From an uncultured Erysipelotrichaceae bacterium (lineage in GTDB: Bacteria > Bacillota_I > Bacilli_A > Erysipelotrichales > Erysipelotrichaceae), in the NCBI GenBank assembly GCA_910586285.1, contig CAJUGR010000023.1, positions 4,616 to 17,635 on the forward strand: a DNA stretch of 13,020 bases, written 5' to 3'. Below are positions 5,698 to 12,716 of this stretch, piece by piece. How positions within the stretch are numbered: the stretch's first letter is position 1; each line of letters begins with the position of its first letter. Position numbers and translations under genes: made by a program. The notes below the pieces were generated by a model. It was given only the letters and a program-made list of their open reading frames with translations, ran no database searches and had not been told where the DNA came from.

Positions 5698-5886
5698 ATG
5701 AAACAGGCCGGTTTGGCCATGCGATATGTGGTGACGATGGCTTTGTCTTGTGTGCTGGCCGTGTTTGGCGGACTGGCACTGGATGATTGGCTTAACAGCG
5801 CGCCGCTCTTTGTTTTGGCTTTGCTCGCATATGCCGTTGGCTCATCCTTATATATGATGATCAAAAAACTGGGGGCAACGGAATGA
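5698..5886 (+). CDS. atpZ: Small two-helix membrane protein of the ATP synthase operon (AtpZ / ATPase_gene1 type)
   Basis: A 62-residue protein with two predicted membrane helices (about 7-28 and 36-56) joined by an LDDWLNSAP turn. The turn resembles the D-x-x-x-x-T/S-P segment of PF09527 proteins often encoded ahead of atpI. Family members are thought to help assembly of the Fo sector or to form a Mg2+/Ca2+ transporter with AtpI; neither role can be read from the sequence. The start is the ATG at 5698, 1 nt after the upp stop, with only a weak ribosome binding site, so translation is probably coupled to upp. An in-frame ATG at 5632 lies inside upp and would add a non-membrane extension. The stop overlaps the atpI start by 4 nt. 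It is shorter than many homologues (70-100 residues). Confidence 0.75.
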   Translation: MKQAGLAMRYVVTMALSCVLAVFGGLALDDWLNSAPLFVLALLAYAVGSSLYMMIKKLGATE

Positions 5887-6245
5887 GTGAAACGGAACAA
5901 ATGACAAATGAGATCTGCCGCATTACTTTGGTAATGACAGCGGTGCTCGGGATTGGCAGCTGGCTGATCTTTCCCGGTATGGTAAAAAGCATCACTTTGG
6001 GAATCGTGATCGGTTCCTTTACCGGTCTTTTTGGCTTTAGGATGATCGTACGCATGTCTAAAAGCATCGTAGCAGGAGAAGGCAATGCCTATCATTCTTA
6101 TCTGAATCGATATTTGATTTATGTGGCAGTCTTTGCTTTGTGTATATATCAAGGTGTGAATGCCTTTGCACTGTTAGTGGGAATGCTGGCGCATAAAGCG
6201 AGTATTCTGATTTATACATGGCAGCATCGAAAGGAGGATGATTGA
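5883..6245 (+). CDS. atpI: ATP synthase protein I (Fo assembly factor)
   Basis: A 120-residue membrane protein with four predicted helices (about 12-32, 35-55, 77-93 and 95-113), the usual topology of AtpI (PF03899). AtpI is not part of the mature enzyme. In studied bacteria it assists or stabilises c-ring assembly and is most needed for some sodium ATP synthases. The start overlaps the atpZ stop in an ATGA, and the stop overlaps the atpB start in TGATG, so translation is coupled on both sides. Sequence conservation in this family is low, and the call rests on size, topology and position between upp-atpZ and atpB. A basic segment, RMIVRMSKS, between helices 2 and 3 is a visible feature. Confidence 0.85.
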   Translation: MSETEQMTNEICRITLVMTAVLGIGSWLIFPGMVKSITLGIVIGSFTGLFGFRMIVRMSKSIVAGEGNAYHSYLNRYLIYVAVFALCIYQGVNAFALLVGMLAHKASILIYTWQHRKEDD

Positions 6246-6955
6246 TGGAAAATAACTTTGACGGAATCATATTGACGATCAACGGTTACGACTTAGAATT
6301 GCAACAATCCGTCATCAACTGGCTGATTCTGTGTGCATTATTTGCGTTTCTGTTTATTTGGGCCGGTAAGAAATTCGAGACGGCCGATGTACGCAAAGCA
6401 CCGAGCGGAATTTTGTTGGTTACGGAGATGATTGTCGATGTATGCAAAAATATCCTCGGTGATAACCTGCAAGAGAATACACGACGATTTTTGCCGTTTC
6501 TTGGGACATTGATTATGTTGATGAGCGTCAGTAACTTGTTGGGACTGCTTGGTTTACAACCGCCCACATCGAATGTTTCGGTAAATATCGCATTGGCTGT
6601 GATGATGTTTTTAATGATTCAATACAATGCGATCAAAAAAGCTGGTTTTAAGGCCAGAATCAAAGAATTGGCTGAACCGCTTTGGGTTATGACACCATTA
6701 AACATCATCGGCGAGTTCGCCTTGCCGATATCGCTGTCAATGCGTTTGTTCGGTAATATCTTGGCCGGCTCCATCATCATGATGTTAGTTTATACAGTGT
6801 TTAAGCTGTTTTTACCCTTTACAGTGCTGATGTATATAATCACACCGTTTTTGCATATGTATTTCGATATCTTTTCCGGTTTCTTACAGACGTATATCTT
6901 CTTTACCTTGTCCAGTTTCTTCTTAAGTGAGCAAGTTTGTGAAACGGAGGAATAA
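6245..6955 (+). CDS. atpB: F1Fo ATP synthase subunit a
   Basis: Subunit a provides the two half-channels that carry the coupling ion to the c-ring. The 236-residue protein has five to six membrane helices. The essential arginine is visible as Arg167 in SLSMRLFGNILAG, equivalent to E. coli Arg210, with Asn171 of the same motif. PPTSN (106-110) and QTYIFFTLSS near the C-terminus are also typical. The start is the ATG at 6245, sharing one base with the atpI stop and 7 nt after AAGGAGG (6231-6237). A TTG immediately before it is in frame but poorly placed. The C-terminus is followed by the longest gap in the operon, which contains alternative hairpins. Confidence 0.97.
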   Translation: MENNFDGIILTINGYDLELQQSVINWLILCALFAFLFIWAGKKFETADVRKAPSGILLVTEMIVDVCKNILGDNLQENTRRFLPFLGTLIMLMSVSNLLGLLGLQPPTSNVSVNIALAVMMFLMIQYNAIKKAGFKARIKELAEPLWVMTPLNIIGEFALPISLSMRLFGNILAGSIIMMLVYTVFKLFLPFTVLMYIITPFLHMYFDIFSGFLQTYIFFTLSSFFLSEQVCETEE

Positions 6956-7093
6956 TTTACGCTGCCGTATTTCATCTTGGTAGCGAAGTTACAGCGGTAA
7001 TGAACATGGGAAAAGGATATCAGACTACCTAAAAGAACGATTGACATAAATGTAAAAGAAAACATGTATAAAATGAATAAGGAGGAAAAAAAC
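6956..7093 (+). promoter_or_regulatory. Structured atpB-atpE intergenic region with possible internal promoter
   Basis: This 138-nt gap stands out in an otherwise tight operon. Two mutually exclusive hairpins can form. GCTGCC (6961-6966) can pair with GGTAGC (6979-6984). TTACGCTG (6957-6964) can pair with CAGCGGTAA (6992-7000, one bulge). A perfect TTGACA lies at 7041-7046 with TATAAA at 7067-7072, but the 20-nt spacing is long, so an internal promoter is only possible. A strong AAGGAGG (7079-7085) sits 8 nt before atpE. Such a leader would suit extra expression of subunit c, which is needed in 8-15 copies per enzyme. Confidence 0.5.
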
Positions 7094-7342
7094 ATGGAAT
7101 TCAACGAATATTTTGTGAAAGGAATGGCAGTATTGGCTGCCGGAATCGCGATTTTGGTCGGTATTGGGCCGGCATTAGGACAGAGCCGTACCGCAAGTAA
7201 AGCGGCTGAAGGTGTTGCACGTAATCCGGAAGCGGCAGGCAAAATCCGCAGTATCATGGTGCTTGGTATCGCGCTGGCAGAAACCACCGGTATTTATGCA
7301 TTTATTGTCTCTCTGCTTCTGATCTTCTTAATCGCCAAGTAG
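7094..7342 (+). CDS. atpE: F1Fo ATP synthase subunit c (possibly sodium-binding)
   Basis: An 82-residue hairpin of two membrane helices (about 8-32 and 52-80) joined by the polar ARNPEA loop; the c-ring rotor is built from many copies. The ion-binding glutamate is Glu63. Around it are Gln30 (in GPALGQ), Thr64 and Tyr68 (LAETTGIY), which line up with Gln32, Glu65, Ser66 and Tyr70 of the Ilyobacter tartaricus sodium-binding c subunit. This pattern usually marks Na+ coupling, although several such rings also carry protons. The start is the ATG at 7094, 8 nt after AAGGAGG. The frame extends 10 codons upstream to an ATG at 7064, but those residues are charged, include the ribosome binding site and have no counterpart in the family. 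Confidence 0.96.
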   Translation: MEFNEYFVKGMAVLAAGIAILVGIGPALGQSRTASKAAEGVARNPEAAGKIRSIMVLGIALAETTGIYAFIVSLLLIFLIAK

Positions 7343-7390
7343 GCGTAAACAAATAAACAAGAAGACAGAAGAAAGGAGGCAGATTTCCCT

Positions 7391-7912
7391 ATGTTGGATT
7401 TTGATATAAATGCGTATTTGCGCTTAAAACCTTCGGATATGCTGATTATATGTATATCCACTCTTCTGATCGTATGGTTAGCGAAGCACTTTTTCTGGGA
7501 TAAAGTACTCGGCTTTTTGGATGCACGTCAAGCAGCGATTCAGGCGGATATTGATGCCGGAGCCAAGGATCGAGCCGATGGCGAAGCCTACAAAGCACAG
7601 TATGAAGCAAAGCTGTCGGATGTAAAAATTGAGGCCCGCGAATTGATCGAATCGGCGAAAGCCAGTGCCAATCAGGAAAAACGGGATATTTTGGCAAGCG
7701 CCCGCAAAGAAGCGGATGATATGAAAGCCAAGACCCGTAAGGAATTGGAACGCGAAAAAGCAGCGGCAAAAGATGAAATGAAAGAAGCGATCGTTGAGGT
7801 TGCTTTTGAGGCAGCCAAACAGATCGTGAATAAAGAACTGGATGAAAAAGCGCATAAGCAATATGTTGATGAATTCATTGATCATGCGGGTGATGAGTCA
7901 TGGCAGGCATAG
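7391..7912 (+). CDS. atpF: F1Fo ATP synthase subunit b
   Basis: Subunit b is the peripheral stalk that keeps F1 from turning with the rotor. The 173-residue protein has one membrane helix (about 15-37, MLIICISTLLIVWLAKHFFW) followed by WDKVLGFLDAR, the usual transition after the membrane. A long Ala/Glu/Lys-rich helix then forms the right-handed coiled-coil stalk dimer. The C-terminus (about 135-165) binds subunit delta. Length is normal (155-175). AAAGGAGG (7372-7379) lies 11 nt before the ATG, slightly far but strong. The last 13 nt overlap the start of atpH, so b and delta are translationally coupled. There is only one b gene, so the stalk is a homodimer, unlike the b/b' pair of phototrophs. 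Confidence 0.95.
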   Translation: MLDFDINAYLRLKPSDMLIICISTLLIVWLAKHFFWDKVLGFLDARQAAIQADIDAGAKDRADGEAYKAQYEAKLSDVKIEARELIESAKASANQEKRDILASARKEADDMKAKTRKELEREKAAAKDEMKEAIVEVAFEAAKQIVNKELDEKAHKQYVDEFIDHAGDESWQA

Positions 7913-8469
7913 CGGCACGTAGTTACAGTGATGCGTTGTTTACTTTGGCATCAGAGGAAAAAAAGCTGGACTTAATCAAGGAACAGCTTTGTTTTGTGGA
8001 TGCGCAGATGCAGGAAAACATTGATTTTCTGCATTTGATGACTCACCCCAAGATTCATAAGGATGAAAAAAAGAATGCGATTCACACGGTGTTTGGAAAA
8101 CACGTTGACCGCACAGTAATCAATTTTTTGAAATTGCTTGTCGATAAGGGCCGGTTTTATGACTTACATGAGATCACCAAGGAATTTATGAACCAATATC
8201 GCAAGGAAAAAAATATCGTAGTTGCAGATGTACGAAGCGCTCGTGAATTGAGCGATGAGGAATGTCAGCGGATTTGCGATATGTTAGAAAAGAAATTGCA
8301 GCAGCGAGTGGAATTGCATCGAAGTGTGGATCGGGATCTGATTGCGGGAGTTCGCATTAAGGTTAATGACCTGGTGCTGGATCATACCGCGTTGAATAAA
8401 ATGGAACATCTGAAGCGATTGGCGGCGAGTGCCGATCAGCGTAAGGAAAGTGAGTGTGAACGCGAATGA
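7900..8469 (+). CDS. atpH: F1Fo ATP synthase subunit delta
   Basis: Delta links the top of F1 (the alpha N-termini) to subunit b. The 189-residue protein starts MAGIAARSYSDALFTLA, the typical N-terminal helix of the family. The helical N-domain covers about 1-105. The C-domain contains VVADVRSARELSDEE and the DRDLIAGVRIKVNDLVLD segment that corresponds to the conserved G-G-x-x-I-x-x-G-D/N-x-x-x-D region. It is about ten residues longer than many delta subunits because of a charged tail. The start is the first ATG after an in-frame stop at 7894-7896. It overlaps atpF by 13 nt and lacks a good ribosome binding site, consistent with coupling. The stop overlaps the atpA ATG as ATGA. Confidence 0.95.
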   Translation: MAGIAARSYSDALFTLASEEKKLDLIKEQLCFVDAQMQENIDFLHLMTHPKIHKDEKKNAIHTVFGKHVDRTVINFLKLLVDKGRFYDLHEITKEFMNQYRKEKNIVVADVRSARELSDEECQRICDMLEKKLQQRVELHRSVDRDLIAGVRIKVNDLVLDHTALNKMEHLKRLAASADQRKESECERE

Positions 8470-9986
8470 GTTTAAAACCGGAAGAAATCAGTAAGCTGAT
8501 CAAGGATCAGATTCAACGATACGATGATGAACTCGAAATTGATGAAACGGGAACTATCATTACGATTGGTGACGGTATTGCGCTGATATACGGCTTGCGC
8601 AATGCGATGGCCGGCGAGTTGCTGCGCTTTCCCGGTGACGTATATGGCATGGTCATGAACTTAGAAGAAGAGCATGTCGGAGCGGTACTGATGGGCGAAA
8701 GCCGCGGTATTAAAGAAGGCGATGAAGTCAAACGTACCGGTCGTATTGTTGAGGTACCGGTCGGCGATGTTATGTTGGGGCGGGTAGTCAATGCGCTTGG
8801 ACAGGCGATTGATGGCGGAGAACCAATTCAAAGTGATCGCTATCGTCCGGTGGAGCGTGTAGCTCCGGGTGTTATGACCCGTAAAAGTGTCCACCAGCCG
8901 TTACAGACGGGATTGAAAATCATTGACTCAATGATTCCGATCGGCCGTGGTCAGCGAGAACTCATCATCGGTGATCGTCAAACCGGAAAAACGGCGATTG
9001 CGATCGACACGATCATCAATCAAAAGGGTACCGGCGTTAAATGTATCTATGTGGCCATCGGACAAAAGGCCAGTACCGTAGCACAAATTGTGGAAAAGCT
9101 GCGGGCACATGATGCCTTATCTTATACAGCCATCGTATCTTCCACGGCCAGTGAAGCCGCGCCGTTACAATATATTGCACCGTATGCCGGATGTGCGATC
9201 GGTGAGGAGTGGATGGAAAATGGTGAAGATGTATTAATTATCTATGATGATTTAAGTAAGCATGCGGTGGCTTATCGTACGATGTCACTGTTGTTAAAAC
9301 GTCCGCCGGGACGTGAAGCCTATCCCGGTGATGTATTCTATCTGCACTCCCGTCTGTTGGAGCGTGCAGCGAAATTAAACGATGAATTGGGTGCGGGAAG
9401 TTTGACGGCATTGCCGATTATCGAAACCCAAGCGGGCGATATTTCCGCTTATATTCCCACCAATGTCATCTCCATCACCGATGGTCAAATCTTCTTACAA
9501 ACCGAACTGTTTAATGCCGGCGTTCGTCCGGCGGTGGACAGCGGTTTGTCCGTTTCCCGTGTCGGCAGTGCAGCACAGATTAAGGCGATGAAACAAGTGT
9601 CCGGTTCCTTGAAATTGGAATTGGCACAGTTTCGAGAAATGCAGGCATTTGCGAAATTCGGCAGTGATTTGGATGCGGCTACCACGGAAACCTTAAATCA
9701 TGGTGAGCGTTTGACGCAACTGTTAATCCAAAACCAATATGATCCGATGAGCGTTGCCCATCAGGTGCTGTCACTGTATGCCGCAAAACATAAATTCCTA
9801 AAGAGTGTTGCGGTGGATCAGGTATCTAAGTATGAAAGTGCCATGTTAAAATACATGGACCGTGAACATGTTGACATCATTAATGCAATCAATGAAAAAC
9901 AGGCGTTGGATGCGGATTTGGAAGCGAAAATCAACGAAGCATTAACTCGCTTTGGCGAACAATATGAAAGCATGATCGAAGGATAA
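8466..9986 (+). CDS. atpA: F1Fo ATP synthase subunit alpha
   Basis: Alpha forms the non-catalytic nucleotide sites of the alpha3beta3 hexamer and supplies the arginine finger to the catalytic sites. The protein is 506 residues, usual for the family. The N-terminal beta-barrel domain covers about 25-95. The P-loop is GDRQTGKT at 169-176. The Walker B region DVLIIYDDLSKHAVAYR is near 255-271. The finger is Arg365 in SVSRVGSAAQ, equivalent to E. coli Arg376. PGREAYPGDVFYLHSRLLER is a typical alpha signature. The start overlaps the atpH stop by 4 nt. All key residues are present, so the enzyme should be active. A 4-nt gap leads to atpG. Confidence 0.99.
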   Translation: MSLKPEEISKLIKDQIQRYDDELEIDETGTIITIGDGIALIYGLRNAMAGELLRFPGDVYGMVMNLEEEHVGAVLMGESRGIKEGDEVKRTGRIVEVPVGDVMLGRVVNALGQAIDGGEPIQSDRYRPVERVAPGVMTRKSVHQPLQTGLKIIDSMIPIGRGQRELIIGDRQTGKTAIAIDTIINQKGTGVKCIYVAIGQKASTVAQIVEKLRAHDALSYTAIVSSTASEAAPLQYIAPYAGCAIGEEWMENGEDVLIIYDDLSKHAVAYRTMSLLLKRPPGREAYPGDVFYLHSRLLERAAKLNDELGAGSLTALPIIETQAGDISAYIPTNVISITDGQIFLQTELFNAGVRPAVDSGLSVSRVGSAAQIKAMKQVSGSLKLELAQFREMQAFAKFGSDLDAATTETLNHGERLTQLLIQNQYDPMSVAHQVLSLYAAKHKFLKSVAVDQVSKYESAMLKYMDREHVDIINAINEKQALDADLEAKINEALTRFGEQYESMIEG

Positions 9987-9990
9987 GCGT

Positions 9991-10833
9991 ATGGCGCAAG
10001 GGAAATTAGCGATCAAGGCGCGGATCCGTTCGGTGGATTCGACCAAGAAAATTACCAAGGCCATGCAGCTGGTCGCTTCCAGCAAGCTGAAAAAGCAGAA
10101 ACAATACATGGAAGAAAATCGCGAATATGCACATTGTCTGAAAGAAACGGTGAGCGATATTCTGATGTCCTTAAAAGATTCCAAGCATCCTTACTTACAG
10201 CGTCATGAAGGAAAGGCCGTTACCATTGTCTTTACTTCGGATATGGGATTGTGCGGTGGCTATAATGCCAACGTACTGCGTAAATTGGAAAAGGAAATTG
10301 GCAATGAGGATGATATGATCATGATCGGAACACGTGGTGTGAACTGGATCAAAAACCGTAATTTTCATGTTATTAAGGAAGAAATGGACCTGGAGGATGA
10401 ATGCTATAACGAATTGGCAGTGATTGCGGATGAATTGTTAATGCAATATCGCAATCAGGAAATCGGTTCGATTCGGATTCTATATACGAAATTTATTAAT
10501 TCAGTATCATTTGAACCCGATTATGTGACGCTGCTGCCGATTGAGGACGTGGCACATCAAGAGGATGCTTATGAACGGGATACCGATTTTGAGCCTTCGG
10601 GTAATCAGATTTTGGATACTCTTATTCCGATGTATGTGCGCTCATTGCTGTATTCATATTATTTACAGACGAAGACCAGTGAACAGGCAAGCCGTCGTAT
10701 GGCGATGGAAAGTGCAACGGATAATGCCGAGGAAATTAAGGAAACATTAGAGTTACAATATAATCAGGCAAGACAGGCCGCCATCACACAAGAAATTACC
10801 GAGATTGTCGGCGGTGTCAACGCGCTTGAGTAA
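9991..10833 (+). CDS. atpG: F1Fo ATP synthase subunit gamma
   Basis: Gamma is the central rotor shaft that turns inside alpha3beta3 and joins the c-ring. The 280-residue protein begins MAQGKLAIKARIRSVDSTKKITKAMQLVASSK, the conserved N-terminal coiled-coil helix. The middle holds FTSDMGLCGGYNANV, the usual SDRGLCGGFN motif with Met in place of Arg. The C-terminus, SRRMAMESATDNAEE followed by QARQAAITQEITEIVGG, forms the second shaft helix. Length is normal (280-290). There is no extra disulfide loop of the chloroplast type. A GAAGGA just before the atpA stop lies about 8-10 nt from the start and probably serves as the ribosome binding site. Confidence 0.98.
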   Translation: MAQGKLAIKARIRSVDSTKKITKAMQLVASSKLKKQKQYMEENREYAHCLKETVSDILMSLKDSKHPYLQRHEGKAVTIVFTSDMGLCGGYNANVLRKLEKEIGNEDDMIMIGTRGVNWIKNRNFHVIKEEMDLEDECYNELAVIADELLMQYRNQEIGSIRILYTKFINSVSFEPDYVTLLPIEDVAHQEDAYERDTDFEPSGNQILDTLIPMYVRSLLYSYYLQTKTSEQASRRMAMESATDNAEEIKETLELQYNQARQAAITQEITEIVGGVNALE

Positions 10834-10839
10834 AGGAGG
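10832..10839 (+). promoter_or_regulatory. Ribosome binding site that supports the atpD TTG start
   Basis: AAAGGAGG begins inside the atpG stop codon and ends 8 nt before the TTG at 10848. No ATG or GTG is available in frame between it and an upstream stop at 10827-10829, so TTG must be the start. Confidence 0.8.
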
Positions 10840-10847
10840 TAGACTCT

Positions 10848-12248
10848 TTGAGTAAACAGATAGGAAAAATCGTACAGGTCATCGGACCGGTTGTGGACGT
10901 CATGTTTGAAAACGGTGAACTGCCGGAACTGATGAATGCCATAGAAATTCCGTTAACGGACGGAGAGCCGTTAATTGTGGAGGTTGCTCAACATATCGGC
11001 GATGAGCGCGTGCGGTGTGTGGCAATGGGCTCTACCGACGGCTTGGTGCGCGGTATGGATGCGATTGATACAAAGGCAGCGATCAGTGTGCCGGTCGGAG
11101 AGAAAGTATTGGGACGAATGTTTAATGTCTTAGGCCGTCCGATTGATGGTATGGAGAATCTGAAGGATATCCCGCAAATGCCGATTCATCGCAATGCTCC
11201 CGCTTTTGATGAGCAGCAAACCTCAGCGGAGATGTTGGAAACCGGAATCAAGGTCATTGATTTGCTTTGTCCGTATTCCAAGGGCGGCAAGATTGGTTTA
11301 TTCGGCGGTGCCGGTGTCGGTAAAACCGTTTTGATTCAGGAATTAATTCACAACATTGCCAAAGAACACGGCGGTATGTCTGTCGTAACCGGTGTCGGCG
11401 AGCGTACACGTGAAGGCAATGATATGTATCATGAGATGAAAGACAGCGGCGTATTGGATAAAACAGTCCTCGTTTACGGGCAGATGAATGAGTCACCCGG
11501 AGCCAGAATGCGGGTCGGTTTGACCGGCTTGACGATGGCTGAATATTTCCGTGACCATGATCATCAGGATGTGCTGTTGTTTATTGATAACATATTCCGT
11601 TTCACCCAGGCAGGATCAGAAGTATCCGCCTTATTGGGACGAATGCCTTCGGCGGTTGGTTATCAGCCGACTTTGGCTACGGAAATGGGACAGTTACAAG
11701 AACGCATCACTTCGACCAAGGATGGTTCGATCACTTCCGTACAGGCAGTCTATGTACCTGCGGATGACTTAACCGATCCCGCTCCGGCAACGGCGTTTAC
11801 TCATTTGGATGCCAAAACCGTATTGGATCGTGATATTGCGGCATTGGGTATTTATCCGGCTGTGGATCCGTTGGAATCCTCGTCTCGTATTCTGGATCCG
11901 CTGGTGGTTGGTGAGGAACATTATGAGGTAGCGCGCGGTGTCCAACAGATTCTTCAGCGCTATAAGGAATTACAGGATATCATCGCTATTCTCGGTATGG
12001 ATGAGTTAAGCGAAGAAGACAAAGTCGTTGTCAACCGGGCACGTCGTGTTCGTAATTTCTTATCTCAACCGTTCCATGTCGCAGAGGTATTCTCCGGAAT
12101 CAAAGGAAATTATACATCTCGCGAAGATACTGTACGCAGCTTTAAGGAGCTGTTAGCCGGTAAATATGACGATCTGCCGGAACAGGCATTCATGTTTGTC
12201 GGAACGATTGAGGAAGCCGTAGAAAAAGCAAAACAGCTTGAGGGTTAG
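10848..12248 (+). CDS. atpD: F1Fo ATP synthase subunit beta (TTG start)
   Basis: Beta carries the catalytic sites. The protein is 466 residues, as expected. The N-terminus GKIVQVIGPVVDVMF starts the beta-barrel domain. The P-loop is GGAGVGKT (153-160), with Lys159 and Thr160 binding phosphate and Mg2+. The catalytic glutamate is Glu185 in GVGERTREGND. Walker B is in DVLLFIDNIFRFTQAGSE (about 241-258). Tyr336 in GIYPAVDPL is the adenine-stacking residue. The C-terminal DELSEED (385-391) is the lever that interacts with gamma and epsilon. Translation starts at TTG 10848, 8 nt after AAAGGAGG. It follows atpG by 14 nt and precedes atpC by 3 nt. All active-site residues are intact. Confidence 0.99.
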   Translation: MSKQIGKIVQVIGPVVDVMFENGELPELMNAIEIPLTDGEPLIVEVAQHIGDERVRCVAMGSTDGLVRGMDAIDTKAAISVPVGEKVLGRMFNVLGRPIDGMENLKDIPQMPIHRNAPAFDEQQTSAEMLETGIKVIDLLCPYSKGGKIGLFGGAGVGKTVLIQELIHNIAKEHGGMSVVTGVGERTREGNDMYHEMKDSGVLDKTVLVYGQMNESPGARMRVGLTGLTMAEYFRDHDHQDVLLFIDNIFRFTQAGSEVSALLGRMPSAVGYQPTLATEMGQLQERITSTKDGSITSVQAVYVPADDLTDPAPATAFTHLDAKTVLDRDIAALGIYPAVDPLESSSRILDPLVVGEEHYEVARGVQQILQRYKELQDIIAILGMDELSEEDKVVVNRARRVRNFLSQPFHVAEVFSGIKGNYTSREDTVRSFKELLAGKYDDLPEQAFMFVGTIEEAVEKAKQLEG

Positions 12249-12251
12249 CGT

Positions 12252-12644
12252 ATGATCCATATTAAGATCATCACACCGCTTGGCTTGTATACCGAGCGCG
12301 ATGTTGAGGCGGTGAAAGTTCGTTCTGTTGAGGGTGAAATGACTTTGTTGCCGATGCATACACCGTTGGTGGCTATGTTAGAGACTTGTAAATTACAGCT
12401 GATGGAAAACGGCCAATATAAGGATTATGCGTTGGCCGGAGGAATGCTTCATTTGAAGGACGATCAGTTGAATATGTTGACGGATGCGATCGAAGGTCAG
12501 GAAGAAATTGACATTGAACGTGCTAAACGGGCAAAAGAGCGAGCCGAGCGGCGGTTACAGAAAAAGGATTCCAAAACCAATATTAAGCGTGCAGAAGTTG
12601 CTTTGGCGAAAGCAATCAATCGCATCAAGGTTTTTGGTAAGTGA
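12252..12644 (+). CDS. atpC: F1Fo ATP synthase subunit epsilon
   Basis: Epsilon binds gamma and the c-ring and, through its C-terminal helices, can inhibit ATP hydrolysis. The 130-residue protein has the N-terminal beta-sandwich (about 1-85), including ITPLGLYTERDVEAVKVRSVEGEMTLLPMHTPLVA with the family's G-x-x-x-x-L-P-x-H pattern. Two C-terminal helices rich in Arg and Lys (about 90-128) follow. Length is typical. GAGGG in the last codons of atpD lies about 7 nt before the ATG and acts as ribosome binding site. This is the last gene of the operon; a terminator follows about 40 nt downstream. Confidence 0.95.
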   Translation: MIHIKIITPLGLYTERDVEAVKVRSVEGEMTLLPMHTPLVAMLETCKLQLMENGQYKDYALAGGMLHLKDDQLNMLTDAIEGQEEIDIERAKRAKERAERRLQKKDSKTNIKRAEVALAKAINRIKVFGK

Positions 12645-12685
12645 TATTGTCTTTAATCATAAAACTAATTAGGATGAAACAGTAT

Positions 12686-12716
12686 AGCAGAAGGGTAATT
12701 CTTTCTGCTTTTCTTA
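12686..12716 (+). terminator. Intrinsic terminator of the upp-atp operon
   Basis: AGCAGAA (12686-12692) pairs perfectly with TTCTGCT (12703-12709), followed by a T-rich tail TTTTCTTAT. It lies about 40 nt past the atpC stop. Confidence 0.8.

Noticed and set aside
5466..6152. A long minus-strand ORF (228 codons) opposite upp, atpZ and atpI
   Set aside because: It lies wholly antisense to three well-supported genes, has no ribosome binding site, and its translation shows no recognisable domain.
8513..8894. Minus-strand ORFs opposite atpA, and similar ones opposite atpB, atpF, atpG and atpD
   Set aside because: They are codon-bias shadows of highly conserved plus-strand genes, with no motifs or ribosome binding sites.
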